Shown: positions 34,911 to 47,055, numbered from the stretch's first letter. The stretch is DNA of 64,000 nucleotides from Canis aureus (GCF_053574225.1 NC_135612.1:50857001-50921000); one strand, 5' to 3'. The notes: generated from the sequence alone by a model not told the origin. Made by a program: numbers and translations.

Positions 34911-36374
34911 AGGGTTAATATATTTACTTCTTTCAAATATCAGACTTGAATTTGTCCACTGCCCACTAAACTTTATACATAAATGAAGTCTTTCAGAACT
35001 ACAAATACCCCTCTACATGTGGCATATGGTCATTGTACTAAAATGTACTTCATGAAGTGCCCAGAAGATTCCAAAAGGTCTTGTGAAATGTCTATGTTGT
35101 GGTTCCAGCTTACTGCCATGTGACAACCTATCTGTCAAGAAAGACCCCTTTGTACACAGCCCCTAGACTATATTCTGGGGCAAGTCATCTCCTGGCAGTG
35201 GGGTGGATTCCATCTGTCACTTAGTCTGCTTTTTGTTTTCTTGCTGATGGCATTTTAGATGAATAGATTAGGAGGGATGCTTGCATCCCAGGACTCGGTT
35301 CCTAGGATAGGGAGCTGAATTAAAAAGAGCCTGGGTAAGGAACACTGCTTCTCTATTCTGACTTTCACCCCCCAAGCAACTCTGGAATCTACTTTTATGC
35401 TAACCAGTATTATAATGAGAGAATGTGAAAGGGAGACAAAATCAAGCTGACTTGCTCTTTCAATGACAAAATCCCAAGGAATTTTACAGTCTTAAATATT
35501 CTGGACACCCCTGCCATAGACCAGAGAGGAGGACATCTCTAGCAGTATTCCCTGGGCTCTGATACTCTCCAAAGGCACAGAGCCTGCTGGACTTCATTTG
35601 TAAATTCTGCAGACTTCTCCTTTTGTGAAACTCGACTAGATATTAAAATACCTTAATTAGTGGTAACTGAAACCATTTCTTCCCATCTGTTTATTTGAAT
35701 TAATCTTCAGGTAGACTCCATAGAGCAAACAGCCTGGAAGGGAAGGCCCATTGTCAGAGGAGATGGGAACCAGGTCCACTCGCTGACAGTCACTTGGTTA
35801 AAGGAGGAAGTTATACAGATTTGATTAAAAATGAACAAATTCTTCTAGAGACAGCCAGCACTCAGCCAAGAGCTATCAAATCTTTGAGCTAGGTATTGTG
35901 AAAATAGCTGGGCAATACACTGATTTGTTTTTAGTACGTTTACCTTCCTATGTAGGCATTGCTTATGCTAATAATATAAGCAGTTTGCATTTCCTGAAAT
36001 TTGCATTTCTTGAATTAGAATTGAGGGCTTCAAAACGTGAAGTACATTGGATAAAAATTTGGCCGTGAAGTTAGGCATCGATCATGCTTTAGTTTGGGCA
36101 CAGGTGGGTTAATTCAATGAATGAATAAATTAATGATCTTATTAATAGTTGTTAAAAATATGTTTAAGATGCTTTCTGTCTTTGGAAAGATAGACAACTT
36201 TCTATCCAGATAATTAGGAAGAAGTCAAGAATTTTGCGCTGTGGGAACACAAGGCATTCTAACCAGGGTTTTAAGCAGAATCTTCTGTAATAACATATTC
36301 CATTTAATATCAGTTTTAATTTCCCAAAGCCTTCTACATTCAGCATGTCATTTTATTTTGAGGTGATTTAGGCA
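34911..36374. other. Intronic stretch with nothing firm
   Basis: Unique-looking sequence, possibly with more CR1/L3 decay at its left end. No exon or RNA gene is seen. Confidence 0.35.
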
Positions 36375-36510
36375 AATTATCATTATTATCCATTCAGTAG
36401 ATAAGGAAATGGAGACAGGCAGGGTAAATAATATATTTAGACTCACACAGTTGGTTAATAAATGGATTGAGCTACATAGTCTTTCCACTAGCTTACCTTG
36501 CCACTCAAGA
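36375..36510 (-). repeat. MIR, antisense
   Basis: 'ttatcattattatccattca', 'aaatggagacaggcagggta' and 'actcacacagttggttaata' match the reversed MIR core. Confidence 0.7.
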
Positions 36511-36556
36511 TTCATGAATAATCTCCACTCCACTTTAAGCCACCAAAGCTGACTAT

Positions 36557-36662
36557 ATCTTGATTCTTTCTTCCTCTCCCTCCTTCTAACCCTCCTTCCT
36601 TCTTTTCTTTTTCCCCTTCCTCTCTCTGTCTCTCCCTTCTTTGCTTTCTGTTTTCCTTTTTT
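36557..36662. repeat. Polypyrimidine tract
   Basis: About 105 bp of nearly pure C/T with mixed ttcc/ctct units. No unit is regular. Confidence 0.85.
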
Positions 36663-36849
36663 TGAAACACAATGACATTAATAGACAGTGTCATCTCCTT
36701 GTCTGAAGAATCCTAGGGACTTATAAACCCTCTTCACCCCTCCCTTCTCATACTGAATGGCAGTGTGGCTACTTAGTGTGTACTTTACATTCTAAATATA
36801 TCTATTTGGCTTTGAATACCAAATTCTCAAACACACACTACACTAACTG

Positions 36850-37030
36850 CAAACTCTGAGCTTTACATTCTTAATTCATCAAATGGGCTATGATGGGAGC
36901 AGGGATTGTATAAAAGCAACTCCTCATAGAATTCTTCTGAGAATTAAACTTGATTATTATGTGAAGTGCTTAGCACAAGTCCTAGCACATTTGGAGATGT
37001 GGGGATTCAATAAATGGTAGCTGTTGCTAC
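36850..37030 (+). repeat. MIR, sense
   Basis: 'ttctgagaattaaacttgat', 'gaagtgcttagcacaagtcc' and 'ggattcaataaatggtagct' follow the MIR 3' half. Confidence 0.75.
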
Positions 37031-37597
37031 CGAGTTGTTATGCTCACCAAGCAACAATGACGTAGAAATTAAAAAAAAAAAAAAAAGACAAATATCCATC
37101 CCCATTTCAAAGAATGGGAATAGAGTCACAGAATGTAAAGCAGTGATTTGAGATCAAGCTAGGTATTTTATCAATTGGTTTAGGGCCACTTCTGGCCAAA
37201 TCCCAGTCGGTGTTCACATCTTCCTTGCATGTGAAAACATTTGTAATGGGTTGAAAAATGTACAGCTAGCAGGAAATGTGTGAGTGATCTAGTTACCATT
37301 ATGTTTGTGAAATCGTAATCAGGATTTACGGGGAATGAGTAGCCACTATTTTATCAACAAAATGGGAAATTATTTAAAGATCAGGACTTGACTGGAGAAA
37401 TGTCTTCAGAATTTGAAAGTAAGAATGCAAAAATCAAATGTATTAGTAGGAAGAAAAGAAATAATATCCTAAAGTGGAAAGAGACTTTAGTCAGCATTTT
37501 GGTCTCTTGGAGTCAGTTTCAAAAGTATTCCTTCTAAGTGGAATTGCAGGGTCTCTGCTCCTCCAGCACTGGACCAGGGGAGCCCTTCTTCACAATC

Positions 37598-37723
37598 ATG
37601 GCACATCTTAAATCAAGCTTCTTACTCTTGCTGTTGACACATTTTTGGGTGTGGACTGGTCTTGTAATTGGAGATGAAGCCTCATGCCAGATGGTTCAAT
37701 TACAGTTCAGTGAAAAGCAATGA
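37598..37723 (+). other. Short open frame with signal-peptide-like start, uncertain
   Basis: From an ATG at 37598 the frame reads MAHLKSSFLLLLLTHFWVWT followed by GLVIGDEASCQMVQLQFSEK and a stop at 37721-37723 (41 codons). The start resembles a signal peptide (positive, then poly-Leu, then Gly/Asp). No splice donor is obvious, no family is recognised, and it lies in an intron in sense. It may be chance or part of an old retrocopy. It is recorded only because its composition is unusual. Confidence 0.12.
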
Positions 37724-37949
37724 CAGGATGAAAGCATGATAGGTCAACATCCAATTGGAATGCGGGGCAATTTCTAGCACCACTCAAGCAAGATAAGCTG
37801 GTTTCAGCTTATTCTCAGTACTGGAAGATCTTTTACTCCTCAACATCCAACCATTCCTGCCACACCTTTCTCCACATTGCTCTATAGACTTCCTTGACTA
37901 TTTCCTTCCAAATACAGGTTTCCTAAGTTACAGCATAACTTCCTTCTTT
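37724..37949. other. Intronic sequence with nothing recognised
   Basis: No named repeat. Confidence 0.3.
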
Positions 37950-38177
37950 CCTTCCTTTCTTTTCTTTTTTTTTTTTTTTTGTTTTAGATTTATTTACTTA
38001 TTTGAGAGAGAGAGAGAGAGAGAATGGGGAGGATGGGCAGAGCAAAAAGAATCTCCAGCAGTCTCCCCACTGAGTAGGGAGCCTGACTCCCGGGCTCAAT
38101 CTCACCACCCTAAGATCATAACCTGAGCTGAAACCCAAGAGTCAGATGCTCAACCAACTGAACCAACCAGGTACCAC
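37950..38177 (-). mobile_element. SINEC, antisense
   Basis: T16 run, ttagatttatttacttattt, (GA)n, ccccactgagtagggagcct and the reversed head aactgaaccaaccaggtac. Flanks share aacttcc(c)ttct at 37937-37947 and 38187-38198, an imperfect possible TSD. Confidence 0.92.
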
Positions 38178-38198
38178 TGCACCTAAAACTTCCCTTCT

Positions 38199-39194
38199 AA
38201 AAGACTCAATACATGATGTTTGTTTTAGCATCCCACTATGTATATGTTAATTATAATTTTAAAATGTAGTTGGAATTGATTTAGTAATAGGATCTAAAAT
38301 CCATTTCAGATTCCTCCTAAATGATGTTCTCATTTCCCCCACTGCCTCCAGAATCTGGGCACTTGGCTGAAAGCTTAGTGCAATATTGTAATGATGCATG
38401 CTTCCTCTCTTCCTTAGCCCCAACTTTCTCATACCCATCCATTTTGCTTCCAAGATGGGCATTCTGCCTAAGAATGGGATCAAGCTGGTGTATTATCTAC
38501 CAGAAAAAGGAATCATTTTCAGAGAGAATCATTGAATCAACTCTCTCAGAAGAGGAGCCTGACCCCTTCTCTCTCTTTCCACCCCCTCCATCTGGAAAAA
38601 AAAGAGAAACAGAGAGATTTGGGAGTTGCCAAAGTTTAATTACTTCTCCTAAAAGTGCCAAAAAAATGTGAAAGCTTATACTTTAGTGGAAGGAACCCAA
38701 AGGGCCCTACGGACATTTGTAGCAGTCTGTTTGCCATTTGTTTTTTTTTCTCTTTTCTTTAGCCCCTGAGTAGCAAATTTCCATTTTTCCTTTCCAAGAA
38801 GAATGAGGACAGATTGTCCCTTAGAGACTTCAAAAGGGTGTTTCAGATTCTGCCACCAGAGACAGAACCTTTGAGCTATCCTCAAATACTTCTGCACTCA
38901 GAGTCATACAACCTGATCCTTTGGGAGAACATTTGCTTACACCTCTAGCTCATCATGTCAACCATCTAGTCATCACATTATATGAAAATCACATCCATTT
39001 TTAACTAACCCATCTAGGTCCACCTCAGCAGTTATTAAAGCAGGTGATTTTTAATTCTTGCTTGGGAAGGAGGTAATAAACACTTAACAAAAAAGCAAAT
39101 AAACAAACAAACAAAAAAAGCAAATAGAATTTTTAAAAAATATATAATTTGCAAGTTTAGGCAATTAAATAGCAATTGGCATTATCATTAAACA
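38199..39194. other. Intronic stretch with nothing recognised
   Basis: A short (CAAA)n-like tract is at about 39098-39118. The 116-codon frame at 38321-38671 begins at an ATG but matches no family I know and has no splice context. Confidence 0.35.
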
Positions 39195-39420
39195 CAGTTA
39201 TCAAGTATTTACCATATGTCAAGTCCACACATTTTATGTGTCTTATAATTATTTCTCACATCAAACCTCTGAAAAGATAATATTCTCACTTAATAGATTC
39301 AAAGAAAGCCATGTTTTCAGTGAAATTGAGACTTGGCCAGTGTAACCCAGCTAAGAAAGAGCAGGGCCCAAATTTAAATCAGTGTTTTCTGATTCCAAGG
39401 CTAGATAATATCATTTACGT
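39195..39420 (-). repeat. MIR, antisense
   Basis: 'tcaagtatttaccatatgtc', 'tctcacatcaaacctctgaa' and 'gtaacccagctaagaaagag' follow reversed MIR. Confidence 0.7.
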
Positions 39421-40227
39421 TTCCACTAACTCAATGACGCAGAGACTGATCAAGCTTGCTATTCCTTGTACTTTATTTATATTCCTTTTCTCTCTATGTG
39501 GCTTATTTCCTTTGTGTTTTACCTTTTGCAATTCCTGTACCCTTGGGTTGTAACATTATCACCCCAAAGGAAGAGGAAGCAAAATGATCTCTGTTACTAG
39601 ATTGGGAGGGTAAGTGATTGGACCCATTAATTAAAATTATGTATAAATAATCAGTGAATTGCAATGATCGATGTTTTCTACCTTTCATATCAAGGAGTCA
39701 AAACTGGTAGCATACAGATAAAAGTTTATTTCAAAGAACAAATTTGGTTGTTGAAGATAGTAATCAGCATTACTTGAAAGAAATAAAGCTAATGTTCTTT
39801 CAGCTTTTAGCAATAAACCTTTTGTTACAAAGTAAAGAGAAGTCCTTTTCATTACAAATGAAACATTGTAAGATTTCTGTCTTATTGGTAACTCTTTAAA
39901 GAGCTTAGGAGAATCTCACATCTCTGAGTTTTCTGTGACATTAGCATGATTTACTTTTTGATTTCTTATGTCTCTTTCTATACACCTCATTCTCTGCACA
40001 GATCTTTGCAGAAGCTAAAAAATGATCCTTTAATTCAATGCAGGCACTAAGCATTAACTTCTTCACTGGGGTAAATGTTTACGGAGGATGATGACACAAC
40101 TGGGGACTGGAAGCCAGCGGGCTATTTTAAATCCTTTTTCCTTTTCAAATCTTTGATGTACCTGGTCTCTTCTTAACATCACATGGTCTATAGAAATTGC
40201 CCTTCGAAGTTAAGACATTGATTTTGA

Positions 40228-40243
40228 AAAAAAAAAAAAAAAA
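40228..40243. mobile_element. Poly(A)-only insertion with 15-bp flanking repeats
   Basis: A run of 18 A (40228-40245) separates two identical copies of aagacattgattttg, at 40213-40227 and 40244-40258. The right copy shares two A's with the run. Removing one copy and the A's leaves a normal junction. This matches target-primed reverse transcription that copied only a poly(A) tail, i.e. an extreme 5' truncation of a SINE, L1 or mRNA. Confidence 0.75.
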
Positions 40244-40345
40244 AAGACATTGATTTTGCCAGTCCAGTGTTAGTCTCTAGTCGAAACGAGGTTTTAATTT
40301 ATAGAATGTGTCAAGAAGTGGATATTAGTGAGCTGGGCTCAGAAG

Positions 40346-40364
40346 TTGTGTGTGTGCGTGCGTG

Positions 40365-40399
<35 letters not shown>
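40346..40399. repeat. (TG)n microsatellite with CG-containing interruption
   Basis: TG tract interrupted by gcgtgcgtgca at its left, then about 15 pure TG units. Confidence 0.97.
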
Positions 40400-40401
<2 letters not shown>

Positions 40402-40935
40402 TGCCTGGTATTAGGGAGATAGCATGAATAGTAAGAGAAAAGAAGAAAGAAGTCTGGGTGACAGAAGTTTTCTAATTACTGAATTAGTCACTTTGTGTTT
40501 TAAAGATGAAAGTTTAAGGTTTGATTCCCTCTGTTCTTCTTAAGCATGAAGGCACATTTGGAGGAGTGGCAGTAGCCCTTCTAGTACCTCCTCAGAAACA
40601 GAGCTACATAATAAACTTGTCAATGAGACTCAGCAATGCTGGAGTTTCTGTGATTTAGTTTGGATAAAATATTCAGTAAAGACAGAGATGGCCAACATTC
40701 TCTTCATCTAATTAAGACCTGGGGAAGAAGTATGAAGAGGCTGTTTTTTAGTGTCTCACATGTTTTAGACACCTACTGATCGCTGAATGACTCCCTTTTA
40801 AATACCATTTGCCTGGTTTTGTCCTTAAATCTTGTTGAGGATAAAGTGAGAATAAAACAGTGTTTTGAGACCAGACTCAGAAGCAGCCCTTGATTCCTTT
40901 CTAATCTCCATGAAATTAGCATGTTTTGTATTCCT

Positions 40936-42115
40936 TTAAATTAATACATTTTTTAGGTTTACAAAAAAGTTGAGCAGAAAGTAGAGTTCCCATATACCCT
41001 CTCCCCTTACCCCCTAGGGATTATTGTTAACCAATTATTATTGTTTGTAGCTAGTTATTATTAATGATATTAACATCATTATTAACTAAAGCCTAGAGTT
41101 TATGCTAGAGTTTATTCTTTTTTTTTTTTTTTAAGATTTATTTATTTGAGAGAGAGGATGTGGATGAATGGGAAGAGGGCAGAGGGAGAGAATTTCAAGC
41201 AGAATCCTCGTACTTGGCAGGATCCCACCACCCATGAGATCACAACCAGATCCCAAACCAAGAGTCTGACACTGAAAAGACTGAGCCACCCAGGAAGCCC
41301 AGAGTTCATTTTTATGTTGTACGTTCTGTGAGTTTGGATCCATTACATTGATATAGTGCAACATTACATTATCATACACAGTAGTTCCACTGCCCTGAGA
41401 ACTCTCTGTGCTTGGCCTATTCATCCCTCCTTCCCCCTAAATCCTTGGAGACTACTGATCTTTTCACTGTCTCCATGGTTTTGCCTTTTCCAGGATATTA
41501 TATAATTGTACTCTTACAGGATGTAGCCTTTTCAGGTTGACTTCTTTCAGTTATAAGTCTTTTCATAGCTTCGACAGAACATTTCTTTTTAGCACTGAAT
41601 AATATTCCATCATCTGGTTGTACCATAATTTATTATCTATCCCCTCCTGAAGGATGTTTTATTTGCTTCCAGGTGTTTTAGCAATTATGGGTAAAGCTGC
41701 CATACACATCCATGGACAGGTATCTTTTGTGGACATAAGTCTTCTACTCCTTTAGGTAAATACCAGGGAGTATGATGTCTGGATTGTAGAGAAGAAGTCT
41801 GTTTAGTTTTGTGACAATGCAAAACTGCCTTTAAGAGTAGCAGTACAATTTTATGTTCCTCCAGGAATAAATGAGAGTTCCTATTGCTTCATATTCTCAC
41901 CAGCAGTTGGTGTTGTCAGTGCTTTGAACTTTGATCATTCTATAAGATATGGAGTGGAATCTTATTGATTGCAATCTCCTAATGCCATAGGATGTGGAGC
42001 ATCTCTTCATATGCCTACTTGACATCTGTATATCTTCTTTGGTGAGGCATTCTGATCTTTTGCCCTTTTAAAACCTGGGTTGTTTACTTTCTTACTGTTG
42101 AGTTTGAAGTTGTGC
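40936..42115 (-). mobile_element. Old L1, antisense, 5'-truncated
   Basis: Reversed 3'UTR ('aaaaaagttgagcagaaagt', 'ccatataccctctccc') is followed by the reversed ORF2 C-terminus ('gcactgaataatattccatc', 'gtaaagctgccatacacatc', 'ttatgttcctccaggaataa', 'taatgccataggatgtggag', 'ggtgaggcattctgatcttt'). Many changes make it much older than the L1 at 4363. The SINE at 41120 sits inside it. Confidence 0.88.
41120..41300 (-). mobile_element. SINEC, antisense, in old L1
   Basis: T15 with aagatttatttatttgagag, and the reversed head actgagccacccaggaagcc. TSD agagtt(t/c)att(c/t)tt-like is at 41107-41119 and 41301-41313 with two mismatches. Confidence 0.93.
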
Positions 42116-43289
42116 TTTGCTTTTGATTTCTTATGTCTCACTGCTATTACTCAGATTTCATGTTTCTCAAACTGGAGTAAGCAAAATTAAGGAAGTGCAT
42201 GGATATATTGTCAGAGGTTTACAAATCATTATGTTATTTGAGATTATGTCTGTAAAACTATAAGAGAATCATGTACTCGATAACCAAGAACTATCATCCA
42301 CATTCTATACCTGCATTTCCATTGGTATTTACAATTTAACACCAATGACACAATGGTGACATACTTTATTTTTAATGCATTACTTTTAAAACCAAAGTCA
42401 ATAGAATCCTGCTAATTTGTGGATATATTATTTGGAATCCAGGAGGATTTTATCCCTTTACTCAGTGGTGAGAAACACCAGAAATATCACTGCATGTCTT
42501 TGATCTCAAACTGTAATAATGTGAGGGGAAGATTTTCTTTGTCTTGGCCAGAGACAGGCTTGGGCTAGAACCAAATCAGGCAAGAGGGCCAGCTTCCTTT
42601 CCCACTGATTCACTTCTCAATCTCAGAGTTTTAAATCAGGAGCATATAAGAGCAAGGAAAATGCTTGCCCAAATATAGCCTTGTCTTTTTTCCTATTCAC
42701 AAGACTCTATACCTAGATATGTAGCTCAAACTGTATAGTTTCATAACTTCTCATGGAGAAATAAAATGCTTGGATCTTGAGAAGAGCAAATAAGGCCTTG
42801 AACTACTTTCCTTGAGAGTCCACTATGGATGATGGGAGGCTGAACTGTAGGATTCACATCTGGGACCTGGCGGTACCTGAGTAGGTGCTAGTAGCAAACC
42901 AGAAAGCCGACTGCCCATTGGAAAAGGCAGTGGCTTTTCAGGTCAGTTAGTTGTCACATGCCAGAATGTGGGCCCAAGTCAAATCTGACTTTTCAGAGAA
43001 AGCTTAAAATCTGATTTTAATGGGACATCTCCTAAATTCCAAATATTGGCAATGAATTCGTATTTTTTTTGAAAACTCTGTGAGTTTAATAAAGTGTATC
43101 TGTGGATGAGATCTGGCCTACTACTGTGAGACCTCTGGTTGGTCACTTCTGCTTTGTATGGATTCACATTGGTGGGGATTTGCTGATGAGAAATTACACT
43201 TGATAAACACAAGGTGGCCATATGGAAAATGACACATGAAGCATCCTGTTTGATTTTGTAAGAACATTTCTTCTTATTATTATTTCTTT
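42116..43289. other. Intronic stretch with nothing recognised
   Basis: No gene, RNA or named repeat is seen. Confidence 0.35.
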
Positions 43290-43292
43290 TTT

Positions 43293-43339
<47 letters not shown>

Positions 43340-43485
43340 GGAGATAGGGGCAGAGGCAGAGGGAGAGAGAGAGACTCTTAAGCAGCCTCAACTCAGTGCA
43401 GGGCTCAATCTTATGGCCATAAGATCATGACCTGAGCAAAAATCAAGAGTCAGTTTCTTAACCAACTGAGCCACTCAAGTATCCC
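43290..43485 (-). mobile_element. SINEC, antisense, with (GA)n expansion
   Basis: tttcttttttctgagagaga, then (GA)18 at about 43295-43331, ggggcagaggcagagggaga, and the reversed head actgagccactcaagtatcc. No clean TSD was identified. Confidence 0.9.
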
Positions 43486-44197
43486 ACAAACACATTACTT
43501 TATTACGTTCAAAGGTATTTACACCAAAACATTTTGGTCAGCTCTTGAGACTATGCAATGTCACACTCCCTTTCTGTATGCTGCCTCATACAACTCATGC
43601 ATCCCACTTGGAGAGATAAACATTTGTGAAGGAGTTGCTATCTTTACCTAGGTAAAGATCAATAGAACTGGCCTTGCTTTCATGGATTACTAGATCATAG
43701 ACTCTGCAAAGCAGTCCCTGATGGAATGGATATGTCTGTAGGGAAGGCAAGATGGAGGAGGATCTCAGGGCAGAAATCCCAGGAAGCAGAAGTTACTGGG
43801 TTAGAGGCCCAAGGGTCAGCCATCAAATGATGTTGATCTCTGAAGCCCTGTGGAAGATCAACATGACTATGTGAAAAACACTGCCCTGGCCAGAGGGGTC
43901 TGGTGACACGTATTTTATTTATATGTAAGTAGCTGTGGAAAGGAATATGGATACCTGTGGGGTAGGGTATGTGGACTTCTAGTAGTTGATTTGTGTTGAC
44001 TTATTCTTGGGCTTAATACTGCCTATATGCACCCAGGTCACAGAATTCAGCCAAACACCCCCAAATATGCAAAGCTCATTCACATGAAAAGCTTCTTGTT
44101 TAAAAAATGCCTTTTATTCTAATAAATGACTTGACATAGTAAATGAGGATCATCTGAGAATCATCACCACAATAGCCACATAAACAAAGCATTCTTG
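43486..44197. other. Intronic stretch with nothing recognised
   Basis: At its right end aacaaagcattct is repeated in tandem (44183-44195 and 44198-44210). Confidence 0.35.
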
Positions 44198-44225
44198 AAC
44201 AAAGCATTCTCTCAAAAAGACAGCA

Positions 44226-44270
44226 GGAGGAGGATATTTAAGTGGCTTTCTATTGTAGAAAAAAAAAAAA
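44226..44270 (+). mobile_element. 45-bp poly(A)-ended insertion with 12-bp TSD
   Basis: The 12-bp repeat aaaaagacagca stands at 44214-44225 and 44271-44282. Between them lies about 33 bp of unique sequence (ggaggaggatatttaagtgg then ctttctattgtag) followed by A's. This looks like a very short retroposed RNA 3' end or a severely truncated mRNA/SINE. The source is not recognised. Confidence 0.6.
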
Positions 44271-44399
44271 AAAAAGACAGCAAAACCCACAAAATAACCA
44301 CCAGAGCACCTAGTGGAGATCAAAACAACTCATCCACTTTCCCCCCAACTACTTACTTAGGCCAACAATATGCCAGTGTTTGCATTTCACAAAGTCTAT

Positions 44400-44515
44400 C
44401 TCAAATTTCCATTTTAACTTTAATTCTACCAATTTTATAGATGAGACCCAGTATTGGTGAACATGTCACTTGCACAAGTTGACACAGCAAATAAGTGACA
44501 GAGCTATAAATCAAC
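44400..44515 (-). repeat. MIR, antisense
   Basis: 'ccaattttatagatgagacc', 'gtcacttgcacaagttgaca' and 'agcaaataagtgacagagct' match the reversed MIR core. Confidence 0.8.
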
Positions 44516-44719
44516 AAAGATTGTGTGTACCCCTTCCCTCCGCCAGCAGCACACAGAAACTTTAATGTTCCTTTGGGTACAAACATTTAACTCAGTTAGA
44601 TGCCTGGATTAATAAGCAGATGATGTCTCCTTTCCATAGCATAGCCCGCTTAGCTAAAGACAGTTATTGCATCTCTGTGGCCATGAGAGAAGTATAAAGA
44701 GATCTGTGGGTATGAAAAG

Positions 44720-45031
44720 TTGAGGTCACTGGACTTCACCAGCACCCTGCCGTTGGGTTACCCCTCTGTAAAAACCAGCCCAGTACAACTGCCGGGAATG
44801 ATGACAACATCATCAACCCACTGGTTCTTTGGTCCACATGGCACTACACCAAAGTTTCAGATGAAGCAAGATGGAAGGCTTGAAGAAAAATGGAAAAGTT
44901 TCACAGGTAGCAGATCGGCTGAAATGTCTTCCTTGGCTCTTGGTTGTGAAGACATTTTCTTGGATGAGAATGAGGCACGTGCCATGGTCAGAGCTCAGAA
45001 AATATGCCTATGCTGCCCCAGAGAGAAATAG
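44720..45031 (+). other. Unrecognised 103-codon open frame
   Basis: The frame is open from a non-AUG start region (first ATG-coded Met internal) to a TAG at 45029-45031. The product would be mildly acidic and lack a known motif. The flanks show no strong acceptor/donor pair and no RNA-level evidence is visible. Composition is a little richer in GC than its neighbours. A decayed retrocopy is an alternative. Confidence 0.12.
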
Positions 45032-45405
45032 ATAAACTAATGAAGTTCCCTAAATGTACTAAATAATGTAGTTCTTTAAACTTAAGTCTTTTCACGTGGA
45101 ACCCTGGACTTTTTCCTCTGGCTGTCAGTTGGTGTTTAAAATAGGAAACACACAAATCTGGTTTCTAAACCATTTCCAGCAAATCTGTGAGGTGGGGGAA
45201 AAATAAAGGATCTCTGATTTAGACTTCGCAAGTAAAGCTCCACTTCACAGTCTTTTGAGATATGACTTCTTGAAGCACATTTTATTTCTTCCTCCCTTTC
45301 CCTCCATTTTCTTGCTTTTTGCCTTTCATTAAATGTTTGTAGCGATCATACACAAATAGGCACTGTACCTAAATAGGCACAGAACCACTGTCCTGTGCTC
45401 CAGAC

Positions 45406-45595
45406 CAGTGGTTCTCAAAGTGTGATCCCTGGACCTGAAGCATCAGCATCACCTGGGAACTTGTTAGAAATGTAGATTCCCAGGCCCACTCCATAGCTAT
45501 TGAATCCTAAATGGACAGGTGGGGCCTATCCTCCCATGTATGTGAACAAGGCCCCCAGGTAATGCTGCACACTGTGGTTTGAGAATAGCTACTAG
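45406..45595 (+). repeat. MER5A (hAT-Charlie MITE), near full length
   Basis: Starts cagtggttctcaaagtgtga, with catcagcatcacctgggaac and ttgttagaaatgtagattcc, and ends gtggtttgagaatagctact. About 190 bp, matching the MER5A length. Terminal inverted repeats are recognisable. Confidence 0.92.
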
Positions 45596-46924
45596 CCAGG
45601 ACTACAAAATTAAATGGGGCTGGTATCTGTCCTTAGTAGCTTACAATTTGGTAATGGAAGCACCATGAACATTATTGGTATATGATAAATGATATGTACA
45701 GGCAGGTGTGAAGTACATGGGAGAAAGGACAACAAAATCAAAATCAGCGGGTCAGAAGAACTTCTCATGACACTTTATATTCACTCTTTTTTTTATTGTC
45801 CAAAGATTGTCTCTTATATATTTACATATTTGTGATATGTGGTCCCTCCTAAATTAGCAGATACCCCAACCATTGCTTATTTCTAACTCTAGACCAGGAG
45901 AAAATCCTAACTTTTTCAACACAGAGGGTACAAACATGCCTTCAGTGCTTTTATGTATTTGGAAGCCATTTAATTTTTGTAGGGTATAGGATTTAAACCC
46001 AACCAAAAATCAAAAGGGGGTTAGAAAGGGGAATGTTTACCGATATGGGGATCAAAGAGTTAATCTCAGACGCTACAAGGTATCAGTACAAGGTAGATGG
46101 GATGTGGAAATCTTTACTGATTTGTGGCAGCCTTTTCTGCCAAGGTGTGCTTCTCCCCACCCCCACCCCATAATCTAATCAGAAAGCCAATTTACATTTA
46201 TGTGGGATTTTTATTATCATTCTGTTATTTTTAAAGCATGGTATTCAGCAGGCTACAAAGGCCAGAAAAGTGGTTCTCATTAAGAGAGCAAGCCCATTTG
46301 TAAGATATCCAGAAAGCAGCAGCTATGTGACAAAGGCTCAGAGGCCGATGTTTACTGTAAACTGAGAGTGAGTCAACAGAATGACAAGATGCCAAGAAAG
46401 TTAATGTGATCTTGAGCCGCATTCATAAGTGGCTGGTATTTAAAAACCGGGGCATGCTGGTAGTGCTCTCTTCTGCCAGGGTCAGACACACCTGGAGTAC
46501 TGCATTCTGTTTTGAGCCTTGTTATTGAGAGTAATTTAACAAATAAACCCCAAATTTAAAATCCATAGCAGGCTTCTTGAGGCTTTGCCTGCTATAGCTG
46601 AGGGAAAGGGAGAAAGGTCATCATCAGTTGGAGGTTGAATCTTAAAGGTGTTCTCTCTCTCTCTCAAAGTGGTATGGGGCAGAAGGGGGAGAATTGAAGA
46701 GATTATGCCTTTTCCTAGAAGGAAAGTGCATCCCAGCCTGGGCCTTTGAATATGCAAACGGAGCCCCTAGAACTGAGTCTGAGAGAAGAAACTAAAATAG
46801 TTTTTGCTCAAGTGTCTCTCCTAGAGGTCCCCCTTGATTTTCTGATTTTAAAGAGCATCTCCCTCACTCCACCTCTCTACCAGCTTTTTTCTTCTTTGTG
46901 TGGTACAGCGGTAATTGCCAACAT
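45596..46924. other. Intronic stretch, one CR1/L3-like trace
   Basis: 'cacacctggagtactgcatt ctgttttgagcc' near 46487-46518 resembles the CR1/L3 motif 'cctggagtactgtgttcagt'. The rest is unrecognised. Confidence 0.35.
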
Positions 46925-47055
46925 GGTGAGTATCTACTTGTTTCCTCTTGGTCTCCTCCACTGGGCAGGGACTTGCTTGTTGCATTCATTGTATGTTTCC
47001 TCCTAGAGCAGTATTTGACACAGTCAGTTCTCAGCATTTATTGAAAAAAGAGTGA
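46925..47055 (+). repeat. L2 3' end, sense
   Basis: 'ccactgggcagggacttgct', 'cctagagcagtatttgacac' and 'tctcagcatttattgaaaaa' follow the L2 3' end ('...gggcagggactttgtctgt...gtgcctggcacatagtag...caataaatattt'). Confidence 0.6.

Noticed and set aside
38321..38671. 116-codon plus-strand frame
   Set aside because: No recognised family, no splice context and low-complexity text; treated as chance.
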